Assembly (NCBI GenBank): GCA_023238725.1
Contig: CM041550.1
Coordinates: 9,378,440 to 9,442,439 of the forward strand
Direction: 5' to 3'
Length of the DNA: 64,000 nucleotides
Origin: Scortum barcoo
Taxonomy: Eukaryota > Chordata > Actinopteri > Centrarchiformes > Terapontidae
Below the pieces are notes generated by a model. It saw only the letters and a list, made by a program, of their open reading frames with translations. It ran no database searches and had not been told where the DNA came from. The position numbers were made by a program, and so were the translations under genes. This document shows positions 10,721 to 25,700 of the stretch, in pieces (position 1 is the stretch's first letter; every line of letters begins with the position of its first letter).

Positions 10721-13700
10721 ATGGAGAGTCTGCCGATCGGTTGGACCGTTCACACCTGTGAGCCGGAGGGGGACGGGGCGGAGCTGTTGAAGGAGGGACC
10801 CGCTGATGCAGACACAAGCCCTCATGTGCATGATCTGTTTCATGAGGATGCACAGGTAGGAGCTGAAATATTTCCCAGACGGGGTGATGGTGGAGGTCAG
10901 GGGAGGACTGGCTCCTGGAGGACCTTTTGTTGAGGTGTTAGTCGAAGGGGTGTGTGAACCTTTAACATATTATATCCACGATCAAATCCAGTCTGTGGGT
11001 TTGAATCTTCACCCTTCTTTTGTCAGAGTTTTTACCTACATGGGTTATTATGTCAAATAATATCAAGCTTTTCTGTCTCACCATCATCTGACTTTTCCCC
11101 TCAACGATTGCTATTTTAGAAGAATCGAAACTCTGATGGTGCAGAGGTCATATTTTTGTCTTTGTGGCAAAACTAGTTTACTTCTGATGTGAATGAATCC
11201 TGAAATCAGTCAGTGCTTTAGCTGCTGTGTCTCTTTGGTCAGGGCTTCCAGCAGTCCAGCCAGCCGTGGTGGAGGATCAAATTGTTCGTGTGGGAGCCGG
11301 TGCTGTTCGGCACCTGGGACGGAGTTTTCACCACGTGCATGATCAACATCTTCGGCGTGGTGCTGTTTCTGCGTACAGGCTACCTCGTGGTCAGTATGCA
11401 TGCAGTGTGTTGCTCCCTCTGCTTCAGTTCCCCTCTCTTCTTTACAGGTGTTTCATGTAAATATTTGGAAACTGTGATTAATCAGCAGCCTGCTATTTTT
11501 ACTCTTACCGTGTTTGTCTTCATATGCATTAATAAAGGAGACAAATTTGTAAGGAAATCTGTTTATCAAACAGACAAATTATCAAATTTGAAGGGACAAA
11601 TTATCAAATTTGAAGGATTTAACCTAAATCTATAAGATATCTGTGTGTATTATCATAGTCATTGTTTTTTGAGAGATTTATCCAGTGAAGAAGCTTATCT
11701 TCTGTTGGATTTTATGCCCTCACTTAGACGTAGTTGGCTTAATGCTGATAAATCTTTTAAATTAGACACATGTCAGGGGACACTGGAGCACTCACAAGTG
11801 TATATTTATATATTATTTTTCAGTTTTATTACATTTTTGCACATTGATTATGTGCAACTTTCAAGAATAACAATTTTGATTTTTTTTTGGCATTGTCGAC
11901 CACATTAATGAGCAATGGCAAATTATACAAAACAAACAATAAAACAACCAAATAAAAAAAGGTTAACACAGCGCTCTAATATGAATATGAACTACTGCAT
12001 AAAAAATTCAATCAGCCGATTTCCCTCATACGCTTTATACTCAAGATGTTGCATCTTTAATACATGTAAGACAGTTGTTTCAGATCCGATAAGCTTTACT
12101 TCAGAGATGATTTACTCTGACATCTCTGCCCCAGTCTGCTGCAAGTTCAAACCTTTCAGCACACTCTTATTTTTATGGTCCTCCAAACTTGATGGTTTCT
12201 ACGAAAATTTGTATTATTATATATTATTTTGCATTTGTGTGTTTATCTGTGGGACCCCTGTCTCAGGGTTGCTGTTATATTGCACACTATGTACAGCAAC
12301 AATGAAAACCGTGTAGATTTATGATGGTATGAGTGATAAGTGGCAGGACATTGTGCATCGTTGCAGACTGGTGCTTTATATGTGGGTGTGTAAAACATCC
12401 ATTTATGGCTAATTATAGGACTGAAACAGTAAGGACTACACATTATGTTCATTTTCACCTTTACACTCTGTTTATCTAGCCTCATGTCTGGTAATGGCTG
12501 TGTGTTTTGTACTTCTCTCTCTACTCTGTTGGAGCTTTTGATTTTTATTTTTAGCTGCACCCATCATTAAGTATGTGTCACCCTGTCAAGTTGATCCCAA
12601 ACACTTTAATGTGCATGTGTCATCACAGGACACGGCTACAAAGACCCTGTGACTTAATTGCTACATCCGTTTGGGTTTAACTTGACAGCTAAATCATAGT
12701 TTGCCATGTGGGAGACAGGATTTCCTATCCAAAGTGAGATGCTTCCTTATTACTTATTGTGCACAAGCAAAGAGTGAGTGTTTTCCCTGGTTTATTGAGC
12801 CTGATTTCACCAGAACGTCTTCCAAACATGTACGCCAAAATGAAGGGTTTTTGAAGCAGCAGATGGCAGAGAAGGTAAAAAATAAATATTTGTGCGCCTC
12901 AGTTTCCCTGTTTTCTCCTCCAGATGAGTCTTAGACACATTAGCTGACAGGTTGAACACATATAGCATATAAAGTGTGCACTGATGTGAGACCAATAAAG
13001 TAAAATGTGCAGATCTATAAAGAGAAAACTATTAAAGTAAAAGCTGCACACCCAGGATGTACAGGAGTGTGAGGAGTATTACATCCAAAGCATTAAGCAT
13101 AAAGCAACAGTATAGATAGTCAAGACGTGCAGATATACATAGAATAAGCCGTACATCTTGATGAAACTATACAGTCTGTGCACAGGTGACCCAGTATTTT
13201 GTCTCCCACCATCACCCAGGGGAACACGGGGGTGCTACTCGGGATGCTCCTGGTCTCCTCCGTCGTGGTGGTCGCTTTGGTGACAGTGATGTCGGGGATT
13301 GGAGTGTGTGAGCACTGTGGTGTCGGGGGCGGAGGAATCTACTCCATGATCTCCACTGTCCTCGGGGGAAGGCTGGGGGGCACTGTGGGCCTCCTTTATG
13401 TGTTTGGACAGGTAAGGATTCTCAGTTTAGGCTGTTTTTTTTTTTTGTTTGTTTGTTTTTAACACGTTTCCTTCACCTTTCCCTTCGTCGTCTCCACAGT
13501 GTGTAGCCGGAGCCATGTACATCACGGGTTTCTCTGAGTCGGTGGCGGAGGTGCTGGGCCTGCAGAGCCAGTGGGCGGTGCGCGGCATGTCGGTGGCGGT
13601 GCTGCTGGCGCTGCTGGGAATCAATCTGGCGGGTGTCAAGTGGATCGTGCGACTCCAGCTGCTGCTGCTGGCCGTGCTAGCCATCTCCACACTGGACTTT

Positions 13701-16700
13701 GTCATTGGCACCTTCACACACCTTGACCCAGGTAGGGCTGGAGGGTCATGAATATATACATGAAGAGTCAAGTGAGATGGTAACAGGGACCAATATTCAG
13801 TGTCTTTTAATACTCTGTTTTTTTTTTTTTTTTCAAGCCAAAATAATTCTCAAATTATTCACAGTTTGCCTCAGGATTATATTAATGTCAAGGCCTCTAA
13901 CATCATTTAACCAGATTACAACTATTTAGGCATTTAGTACACACTATTATTCATAACCACTTCTGGGAAATCTCAACAGAAAAATGAGTCAACATGCCGT
14001 AAGAATCAGCTGCATGAGTAGTCAAACCATCGAGGATACCAAGGAAATAAAAAATCACTACAACAAAAAAAAAAAAATCACAACTTTCTTTCAGCCAGTT
14101 ATTAAGTATACTCCTGTAATAACACAGTAATACCAACAACTAACGTTTGTGTGTGTGTGTGTGTGTGAAAGAGAGGCTTGGTTGGACAGCTGCACGTCAG
14201 GGACAGAGGTGGAGTTGGTGGAGTATAGCAGCACGCGACCAGGAGAAAAAATGTGGAAAAAACTGAACGTACCTTTCTTGACTTGTGGAACTAATAAGTT
14301 CATTCCTACAGTCAGCTGCTGGTTCAGTCCTTGTTAATGTTATTAGTTCCACCTGGGCTTGTCCTGCTGTTACACATCAAAACATCTGCTGTAGAAAAGG
14401 GTAAAATGAAGGAACAGGAGAGCTCTGATGCCAGCAAGGGGAGCGACACGCAGGTCGGCAAGAGTTCTTAAGAAAGTACAAAGAGATCAATAAGACGTTA
14501 ACTTGAATTCTAAGTTGATGTGGCAAAAGAGCCTCTTTTCTTTTATATATAGATGAAATTAAACTTGAGAAATGTGTGAAAATAAAATAAAAAGGTAATT
14601 GTATTTTTTAGTGAAACAGCCAAGATCCTTTTTGTCACTGGTTGATAAAAATCAAGTTAAGTTTTATCATCTGGAAACAACTGAACTACAGTAGACTGCT
14701 ACCTTGAAGGGTGAATGTGTTACCTGTTGAGGCCAGTAGGTGTCGCTGTAATATCACTTATGATTGTAAGCAGTGGTCAAGTCTCCTCCTGAGAATAGAT
14801 CTCTACAGTGCACTTCTTCATGCAACTGGTGTCTGTGTAACCTTTTTATTTACCCAGTTCTGTCCTGCCTGTTTTTGTTTTCGCCCTCAGTGACTTTTTG
14901 TTTGAAAACTCCTGAAAACTTCTGTTTTTGTTTCCCTCTCTTGTGGTGGCTTTAGCGAAGACTTAGACTGGCAGGGTGTTTGTTGAGAAGATTTTTTTTT
15001 TCCTCATCTTTTTTTTTTTTTGTTCTTTTGTGGTGAGGAAACGTTGCCTTTTTTGAGTAGATTGTATTCTTTTGCTGGCCTGCAGGAAGTCCTTCCCCAC
15101 ATTTCCTGTTCTCACTGATTATCAACGTCCTGTCCGGTGGGAAGAGAAAAGTGTTCCAGAAGTCAAGCCGGTCTGTATGTGAATAGGACATTATTGGCAC
15201 AAAACAGTGGGTGGACCGTACATAAAAACAGAAACAGAAAAAAAAAAAAAACATTTAACATATTTATATACACTGGGATACTGGGGCGGCACAGTGATGT
15301 AGTGGTTAGCACTGTCGCCTCACAGCAAGAGGGCTTGGGTTCAGTCCCCGGTCACGGGCCTGTCACACCTGTTCTGTGTGGAGTTTGCATGTTCTCCCTG
15401 TGCCTGCGTGGGTTCTCTCTGGGTACTCCAGCTTCCTCCCACAATCCAAAGACATGCAGGTTAGGTTAACTGACGACTCTAAATTGCCCCTAGTTATGAA
15501 TGTGAGTGTGAGTAGTTGTCTGTCTATCTCTGTCAGCCCTGTGAAACTGTACCCCGCCTCTTGCCCCAATGACAGCTGAGATAGGCTCCAGCATCCCTTA
15601 TCCTGACCACTGTGGTGCGATAAGCAGGTATAGAAGATGAATGAATATACAGGATATCAGAGGGAATTGTCTTTTTTTTTTTTCTTTTTCCCTTCAAGTC
15701 ACAAGGAACTCAGTGTACCTGTCCAACTGTGGCTAGTTTTTTGCAAGACAAAGCGTTACAACTCCTTGTTCCCTGTGTGTTTAAAAAAAGGTCTAATCTC
15801 ACTCCTAACCTGTGCTCCAAACCTCCAGCCTTCTTCACAGCAGCAGTGGGCAGGGGCCAGTTTGTAGTTTGTGGGAGAACCAGCCCATAATGACTGCTCC
15901 AGGTTTTTCCAATTAAGAGCTGCTGTGTGTGTTGTGGTGACCTCATGGTTGACAGAGGACCAGCAGGTCCACTGGCTAGTTTAAACAGCCCAGACTGGCG
16001 TGCACTCACAACACTGAGGCACATCCTGGAGGAAAAAGGAGCCACGGTCACAGTTTGATTATACGTCCCCTGTGCACACTGGGCGAAGCTGTCACAGACA
16101 TCGTGGCACATCACTGCCATAAATAAGGTTTTGTCCTGGCGTCTAATACAACATGGGACTTGCTGATATAAAGCAAATTGATTGGTGGATTAGAAGAGTT
16201 AATAGATTGATAGTTTTGGGTATTTTGGCACATATTTTGTGGTTCCAGCTTCTCAAACTTGAGGATTTAGATTTTATGTCATTGTTAACTGAATATATAT
16301 GCTGGGCTCAGTCAGACAAAAATAAAATGTTTGATGATCTCACCTTGGACTCTTGGAGATGAAAGATTTGCTATTTAACGTCTACAATGTGATGCAGGAT
16401 TGAGGGGTATTATTATATATGTGCATGAACTCTCACCTGTAGACTGACCTGGCTTCCTCTTTTACCCCAACATGAAGGATATGTTAAGGGACTGATTATG
16501 ACAAGTCCTTCCTGCAGTTCAGTGACAGGTGGAGCAAGAACTGAAAAAGCTGAATGGCTGCAACATGAGACAGCTCAGATGTTTTATCACCCCTGATGAG
16601 AAGGCAATTCATTTCCCAACTACTCTATTCAAGTGTAATTGATGATTTAGTTTGGTCAGCAACCCTGCCAACATATTTTCTCTGCGGTCAAACTGTTCAG

Positions 16701-19700
16701 CCGCAAGAACCCTCTGATTGTGATGCACGGCTGATACACAATCTGACACGGCTTGCCCAGTCCCTTTTTAGTTGAAGCCTATTCCCCACAGAGCAGGAAG
16801 CCATAATGTGCTTGCTGGGCCTGGGGTTTAGGGTGTTAACCAGACTCACTCACATATTTGGAAAATGACAAAGAGAAGAGGCCGGAAACTGAGATCTGAG
16901 GCCTGCTGCTACTCCAGAGACCGCTACATCATCTCCCCCTGTGATCTACGCCGTAATGCGCAGTTCTCAATCATCCCAATGGGACCCGCCCCACCTCTGT
17001 AACATTACTGCCTGCCCTGTTCTCCATGCACAGCGGTCTGTGCTGGTTAGTGTGGGAGAGGCCTCAGACGTTCATGTAATCCGACTACACATTCCAGTCA
17101 GTGTCAGAGGAATGCCGAGTTCAGAGAGGAGCTCCACTCTGCTTATACACTTGCTCCTCACACAATATACATACTGAAATATGAATGTTTGCACCACAGC
17201 TTTGTCCAAAAATGGCTTCGCTCGTAAAGAAGAGATGTTTTTTGTTTTGCAGGTTTTTAGATGGAGGTCTACCTACATCAATTTATAGCTGATTTCTCCC
17301 CCACCACTCGTGTCATATGATATAAAAATAAAACATGTCATGCTAATTCATCCAGTAGTTGTTGAGACATTTCACTCTGACTGACATTGCCATCCTAAAA
17401 CCTAATACCAAGCCTGTGTCAGGGCTGGGTCAACAACCAGTCAACTGGTGTCAAGTACCACTTGGCCCCAGACCTCTAGGGGCCCTGGTTCAGTGTGTTA
17501 CTTGGTTATTGTATCATCGGCAAACTTGTTGGGAAAGTACAACATCAACAGGGTGTTGCTTTATTACATAATACTTCCAGTCTTGGAGACAAGCCCGGCG
17601 TCAAAATCTGTTTTTCTGGCACCTTTTTATTACTGACCTCATATTGTCCATGGTACATACTCCTAGATAAAGCTGTCTTTAATCAAATTATCATAAACGG
17701 TCATAAAACTGGTGTCTGAGTCGCTGTAATGAAGCTGCCATCTGTAGTTTGGTGTGCACATTATTGGCCTGGGCTCCCAGTCGAGTTAATCTGGCCGTGC
17801 CTTATATAGACGCATGGTATGAGGGATGTGATTGTGTGTTGCTGCCACCAGAAACTGGGGAAACTTGCGCAAAAGCTCTGCATGCAAGACACATTTGTTT
17901 CCTTTATGTTTGTATCTAAGCAATTATTTTGGGTTCATAGAAATAGTTTAGCCTCATAAATGGGTGAACGCCCTCAGCTGAACACTCAGAGGTTCAGGCA
18001 TGGTTGGATGTTGGAGTGTGATGTTGTGATATGGGTGGGGAGCCCACTGTGCAGACATGGACACTGACTGCCCTGGATTTGTTAGATTCTGATTGTTTGG
18101 ACAGAGGGCGGTCTCACCGGGTCACAGAGTGAACAAGAGGTTGGGCTCCTTGTCCCATTTGATGTCAGATTTTACAGCCTCCTTTTAAATCCCTATCCCA
18201 GAGAGCATGTGCACTTGGACTAACCAGTATATCCAACCCTTATGGTTGTGGCTTTTTCCTTAAAACAAAAGGAAAATAAAATCTTTCTCCCCCTTTTCTC
18301 TCACTCTCTGTCTCCCTCTCTCGCTCACTCTCATTCTTTCTCTAAAACTTGGAAGCTGCTGAGCTTCTGAAAAGGGTGGTGACTTCCTTTTGGATAAACA
18401 TGTCATTAATCTGAGAGAACACATTCTTTCCCATCGCAAGATAACCGAGGGGGAAATGTCCGGTGTTGTAACACAGGCAGGCCCTTCAGGCTGCGAGGTT
18501 TAAATGGCCCCCACCGATGCAGAGCACATTCTCCCCCTGCACACAAACTGACCTGTCCTAACTTTAGACTGAACGCTTACATAAAAGTGTCTCACTACCT
18601 GCTGTCGTCATTTATTTATACATATATATTAAAAAAAAAGAAATGTGAGCCTCTGACTGCAGACATGAGATCCTGGTTCTGTAATAAATTAACTATTTTT
18701 GCAAACTACATCAGTATGCGTGTGAAGTAGTCATGTACCAGGTGTTAAATGTGTTTGCTTGAAATGAAAAACTTCCAGTAATAACTGATATATAATGCAG
18801 TAATTTTCAAATCTATAGTATGTGTTGTTTAAAATACCTGGTATCTGATTCTGTAGGTCCCATTGTGCAGACGTGATGTGTTTACATTCCCAGTTTGCCT
18901 CAACTTTCCAAAAAGTGCTGTGTAAAAGATGACATATAATCATCCAGAACTAAAGATGGTCACTAATTACAAAGAAAATTAAAGAAGATGAAAAGAAGCA
19001 CAATAATGAACATTTCACACTCGTGAAGAAAATTAAATTTTACTGTAGCTGTAAGCTGCAATACAGTGACCAGCCTGCAGTCTAACACACTCATCAGCAC
19101 GTGTTGTTACAATCAGATCTAAATCAGTTCAAGCTTACGGTTACATTACTGTGGACGAGACTAGACTAGTCTTCACAGTTTGTACCATTTCTATTCATGG
19201 AAGGTATTTTTATTTCAAAAGATAAAAATGATTGAAAAAATAATAATTTATCATTAAGACTGGATGAGAGAAACACATTTGAAAAAAAATTGCTTTAATG
19301 GCAACATGTTCCTTCAACACATATCCATCGCCTAGTTAGTTTCAAAATCAAGATAAGTGGATCAGATCATCTACAGATCATGTCCCCGTGCATATATATT
19401 AATTTCAGGATGAGGGTAATGAACAGAACATCAGATATGATGAAAAATGTTGATGTTGTCATTAACACTCAGAGGTTGTTTAATATGACACAATGATTAA
19501 TGGACATTATTTCCTCAGAAGTGTCTCTTGTGAGACGTGTCTGCAGCTGGCAGGTTTACTGACACTTTTCAGTGTTTACTCAGTGAAGATGTGCTGGTAA
19601 TCCAGGCGTACAGAAAGCTTCAGACCGGATGCTCTTCTGTGTGTGTTGTCTCCTCTCTCAGAGCATGGCTTCGTTGGTTATTCAGCCGGGCTGCTCAGCA

Positions 19701-22700
19701 GTAATACAATGCCAGATTACACACCAGGAGAAAACTTCTTCACAGTCTTTGGAGTCTTCTTCCCCGCTGCTACAGGTGAGGCAGCCCCCATCATCTCTTT
19801 TTGATCAAATATTGTATGAAAAACTTGAGGATAACACATTGCATAGCACATTTATCTGCAACAACAACAACAACGTTAAGTATGTATTAGGAGCATCTTT
19901 TCTGCCCTTAAACTGTCACCACTCCGCCTCTCCTTTCATTCATTGCAGCTGCATATGCAGTGTAACAATACATTTTGTGTTGTACAATATGTTGTGTACA
20001 TTTTTGTGGTTTGTATCTGTGTGTGTGTGTGTCTGTCTGTGAAGGGGTTATGGCAGGCTTCAACATGAGCTCAGACCTTCAGCGGCCTGAACACAACATC
20101 CCTGTGGGAACGCTAGCAGCTGTCTTCACATCGTATGACAACACCCAAAACACGCATGCGCGCGCACACACACACTATATTGTGAAATGAGAAAACATCT
20201 CACTGAAGCACCATACAATTAAGTGCATAAGAGTACAACCACAGTAGAAGTGCACAGGCTGACCCACAGTGAAAGTCATACAGTAAATCTTACACATGCA
20301 TCGTGCTAAGGATAGTTTTCAAATATAACACTGTGGAGTCTCTCCACCAAGGTATGAATCATCCATATTAGGTGCTTTCCAAATGTTTTGATTTGACTTT
20401 TATGTTGCTCTGAGAACCCTTTATGGTTTCTTTTCAGAAGGGCGGCCTTTTCCACCTTCACTGAAAGACAAGCAAACCAACATAGCCAGCATGGCCCTAT
20501 CAGACACACACTTGTAGAGCTGCCATGACACAATTCTTCTATTAATAGTGAGAAAGCAGCAGTTGTTAATAATCCTGCACGGCGTACTGTTGGTGACCCA
20601 CAGGTGGTTCCTGTATCTGGTCTTTGTCTTCCTCCTGGGGGCCATCTGCACCAGAGAAGCTCTGCGCTATGACTTCTTGATAGCAGAAAAGGTAAAGTCC
20701 TCTCTCTGTTTCCATCCTACCCTGTCAGAGGCCCTCTCAGTTGAAGGGCTTAGGTGAGGGGATTCCCCATGATGGCTCACTTTGTTCATGTGGTGTGGTT
20801 AGGTCAGGAGTGTGTGTTCTCTTTGTTGAGATGTGAGACCCACTGTGGCTCTTTTTAACTCTGAAAGGACAGAAATACAGACACTTTACGTCATACTCTG
20901 GAAAAACACTGGGTCTGTTTCAGTACTGCACACTCCCAGGTAGTTTACAGATGTATGTCCCATGTCAGAAAAATACTAACACACAGTCAACTTAATCTTT
21001 TCCCCAGTACTGCTTCAAAGCAGTATGCAGCTTTTCCTATAATTCATCACAGCCTACAGCCCCACGCCTGTCCAGTTGTTCATGTTAGAAGCATTTATAG
21101 GCTGCTTTTAGGACCAATAATAATCAACAGACATGAAGAAGTCGATGACATGTCAGATCCAGCATTAACTCGATTAAATGGTATTAATTGACTGTGATCC
21201 AACTTACTTCTTTCAGCAAATCATTTGTATGTCCCAGTGAGCTCTGTTAAACACAAGTAAGCACTTGAATACTTACAAATACTCTAAAGGTGGATATTGG
21301 GACAGACCTATTGTTCAGGCACAGAGATTTTTTTGTCAGGAAAATCATTTTATGATTTATCTTTTATTTATGAACTTTTCTCACCAGTGCACTGATATTT
21401 AGTTTGCATGTATGCAAAGATACTTTAGTTCTTGCTGAGTAGGTAGTTAAGTTAAACAAGTGAAGTGCTTACTTAATAAAAAGTTAATTCAAAATGACTT
21501 CAAAAAGAATAAACACTTGAAGTATGTACACAGAAACATCAGATGTAAAATGAGGATGTGTTCATGTTGCAGTACAGTCTTAGCCTTCTTCACCAGCAGT
21601 CTGTGTTCGCTGATTTTGGAGCACTGGAATTTTATTCACGCATGTAAACTGGGATAAACAATCTCAATAGTCCGTCCTTAGTTAATCATTTTATTTCTTA
21701 AGATGACTTTAACCTTAATGATGTGAGGTCCAGTATTTCTATCAAAGCATGCAAAAGAAAAAATAAAATTGGAAACAAATACTCACAATTATGTCAGGTA
21801 TGTGAGTCACTTGAATTAGTTTCCTCTCCTGTTTTGCATCTATTTATCATACTGTGAGGGTGGTCTGTTGAACACTTGACTGTTGTACATATCATGCTGC
21901 AAACAACCTCACACACTGTGTATATTACACGTCGCTACTTGTTGAATTGAGGTCTGACTTTCAAACTGAACACTACGTCGAGCCTGCGTTTGGCTCCATA
22001 TGGACAGCTGACTTTTGAAGGACCAGGCAGATTGAGTTTGGGCAGAGTAGAGCTATAAGGTTTCATTCATAAACATACAATAACTCATGTGCCATTAAAG
22101 AGAAGGCGTGAGTGAGATTGAGTTGTGGTGAAGAGCAGTTTGTGGTTTAGTCCATCTGCGTCAGGGCCTGTATACGAGAGATGAATCAGGGATTGTTGTA
22201 GTATGAATTAACTTAATTTTACACTTACTCTCATGTTAAAACATTAGATTTTGCTTAAACTAATCACAGACTCTTTTTCAAAATCCTTGACTCTCTCCAT
22301 CGGTGGTTAGTTCTCATTGTTTTCATAAGGGGCTGGCTGCAGCGGAACTGAACTGGGTGTAGCTGTTGTGAGCTCTCAACCCCACCCCATCCTCTTCCAC
22401 CCTCTGTTTGTTTTCCCCCTTCCTCCAGGTCTCCTTGGTGGGCTTCCTCTTTCTGCTGGGCCTCTACATCTCCTCCCTGGCTTCCTGCATGGGCGGCCTG
22501 TACGGAGCACCCAGGATCCTCCAGTGCATCGCCCAAGAGAGGGTCATCCCCGCGCTTCGCCTTCCTGGGACGAGGGTGGGTGGAGGTGAACGGATGGATG
22601 GATGGATGGATGGATGGAGCCATAAAGGGAGGGATGTCTGACATTAGCTAATATTTTTCAGCGTATCGTTGGAGTCACCATGATGTGAATGCAGATCATT

Positions 22701-25700
22701 TAGTGAGGGTGTGTGTTCATGCACCAATGAGTTCACTTGAGTTCACATTTGCCATCAACTCCATTGAAGCAATACAGCACTATGACGATTTAAATTTTCA
22801 CATTAACATTATTGGATTGTATTAACACTAGCAGCATGCACAGGTACATGTAAAGGGATTAGCAGAACCTGGTAAATGCATCATGTTTTTTTTATATTTT
22901 ATCACTACATATTTTACTTTTATATTTTACAACTAAGTGACAAATTATTTGTTGGATTGTTTGCATGTGATGGTCCAGTAGATTTAACCTGCAGTTCATC
23001 AGAGAAGGCAAACATTATTAATCATTTTAGCAATTTGTCATTGTTAGACAAACAAAGATGCAAAGCTCAATTCACAAAGTCTATGCTATGAGGAAGCAGC
23101 TTCTCAAAGGCCTCTCAAAGATGAATAATAATGACAATACATTTGATTTGTAGAGACTGATGGCCGCATGGTGTTTTTAAAAAGAATAATTTAAGCATCA
23201 AAGTTCAATCTATTGACCTTGGAAATGATAGTTTAATGAAACGATCCCAAGTGTATTGCATCAAACTTTGACACCTAACTTTTAATCCAACGTGGTCGAG
23301 AAGTCCTTAAAGTGATGACTTCTGATTTGGATGAAATCATAAATCATGACAACTAAGCAAACTGCATCAAGACTGTGTAAAACCATCAGGAACCCATCAA
23401 AATCTCTTCAAAAAGCTAGTAAGGAGACCTTGTTTTAAAATGATCATTTGTATAGTCATGAAGTTGTTCATTTCACCTGTAAATTTGGATTATCAGGCAG
23501 TACTGAGGGAAACTCATCCATGAACTGAACTAAAGTAAAATAACCCATTTTTATTTATGTGACTGAAACAGTAAAATTTCCCAGTACCCAAACTACATCT
23601 TTAAATGATTACATAATCACTGAACCATTAGGTCAATGATATTAACGTGTCAGTAATAGTAATATTGTCTCTGGTTACCTGCAGTAATTGGCATATTGTA
23701 ACCTAATTAGTGTGTAGCCTGGATATATAGGGAGGGGTGGGCAGACTCCACAGGAAACAGTGACAGGACTGCCTAACTATAGAGTGCAGGCTCCACTCCA
23801 TAGACGTGAGTGGACCAACTGCATTACTGCAGTGAGTTACGACTCTGAGTGCTGCTACACAACCACACAAACACGCACACACAGTCACGTTGACGTTCCC
23901 GACCCCGTCCACCCCCAGCTTCCCTCAGACTTCCCTGGATGGCAGCAGTGTCTGACCTCTCTCAGCGGGCTGGAATGAGGCCCTAGACATCTTGGCCCAA
24001 ATCAAAGCTTCAGAACAAACGCAGGAAGGGCGACGGGCAGGGCGCTGCTCCGCTGTGTGGTCTGGAGGCCCGCCAGGCGCACAGCATGGCTCCTTAAACT
24101 GTGTGATAGGACCTGGGAAGTGAAAGCAAGCCGGTTAACAAAGCACATGTTAAAACGATTTAGCCATTTTGGGAAAGGTATTATTGTCCAGAAAGTGTTT
24201 TTGTCCTCCGGTTAAAGATGGAGCTTCACCCGTATTATATAATTTTAAGATTCAGTTCATTCAATTGTTTGTCTCCCTGCATTGAGTGGAAATTTACTTC
24301 CCTTCCACTTTCTATTGTGGATATGTGTAACATATTTAACCAAATATAATGTAGGTATACACTTTTAATGAAGGAAATAGCATCAGTATTAAAAGTGGGA
24401 CTCACTTTCTCATGGGCCTTGCAGATGTCCAGCATCAGTGTAGCATGTGTGAGCGATGACGGAGCAGGGCTTCTGACCCTTTTGGTCAGATGAAGTCATG
24501 GGAAGATTTTGTGGAATGGTTTCTTTTTCAGTATTGCAGTGAAAAAGCACAAGTTTTGCTTCTCATACGGGTAGTCATCCTATAATTACTAGTTGGCAAA
24601 TCCAAATATCATCAAAAGGTAATATTTCAAATGAAAGGTACAACAGATGTGTAGATGGGGTTCTAACTCTCTGATGGTTTGGTTTCATACTGTTTAACTT
24701 AAAGTCCAGTTTTCAGTTTTGTAACAGTGTGTTTTTCAGATAATCCAGCGGGAATATGTGAGTTGTAAACATGTATAGAAGATCACTTAATCCTTCATTT
24801 TGTTTCTTTCATTGGACATTGAACGATAGACTTTCATTTGTATTTCTCCGTCACTCTCCTTATTGTGACTCTGTCCTTCTCTAACAGAGAGGCCCAAACA
24901 GGACTCCAGTGGCAGCTATCTGTCTGACGAGCCTGCTGACCATGGCCTTCATCTTCATCGGTCAGGTCAACGAGCTGGCCCCCATCGTCACCATCAACTT
25001 CATGCTCACCTACAGCTTCATCGACTACTCCTACTTCAGTGTGGCCATGACTTACAAGCTGCAGGCTAAAGAGAAGAGGGACACCATCGGCCCGGCCAAA
25101 AGAAACCAGCGGAGGTCAACCAGACAGAGCCTCAGGCCTCTGATCGATGCCACTCTGCCAAACTATGGGAGTGGAGGCGGGAGTTCACAGAGTAAAGGCA
25201 CACTGTTGGAGTTCACCAAGGACATGGACCAGATCTTTCCCTCCGCGTCAAAAGTCGATAATGGGGCTGAGAAGACCTCCTCCATGCAGCAGGTGAGCAG
25301 TGGATGCAAGAGCAGAAGGGCTAATGTGACTACAAAGCAGAAGCTAATGGACAGCTTTGGCTTGGACCTGAACAGCAACATGTTCTCAGAAGAGAGATCA
25401 GAGGAGATGAGTTCAGCTCCGCCACAGGAGGAAGCTGATGTGCAGTGTGGCGGCGGGGAGCTCGGTCCTGGAGAGGAGCCACAAGTCAAATGCCCTTCAA
25501 AAATACACCACACTGAGCAGGACTCAACCGCAGACCTTCATAATCACAGTGCAGGTCATCAGCACCAACCATCAAACACTAGACTAGATGAGACATGAAG
25601 GTTAGTTGGACATGTTTTTAGTAACCCGACCCTTTTTATTAAACCCTTCAGGTGCTGAAGCCGAGCACAAGAGCTTTGAGATCAAACCCATGCAGGATTC

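Noticed and set aside
22264..22644. Minus-strand 126-codon frame over slc12a8 exon 8
   Set aside because: It is the antisense shadow of a conserved exon plus a (GGAT)n microsatellite.
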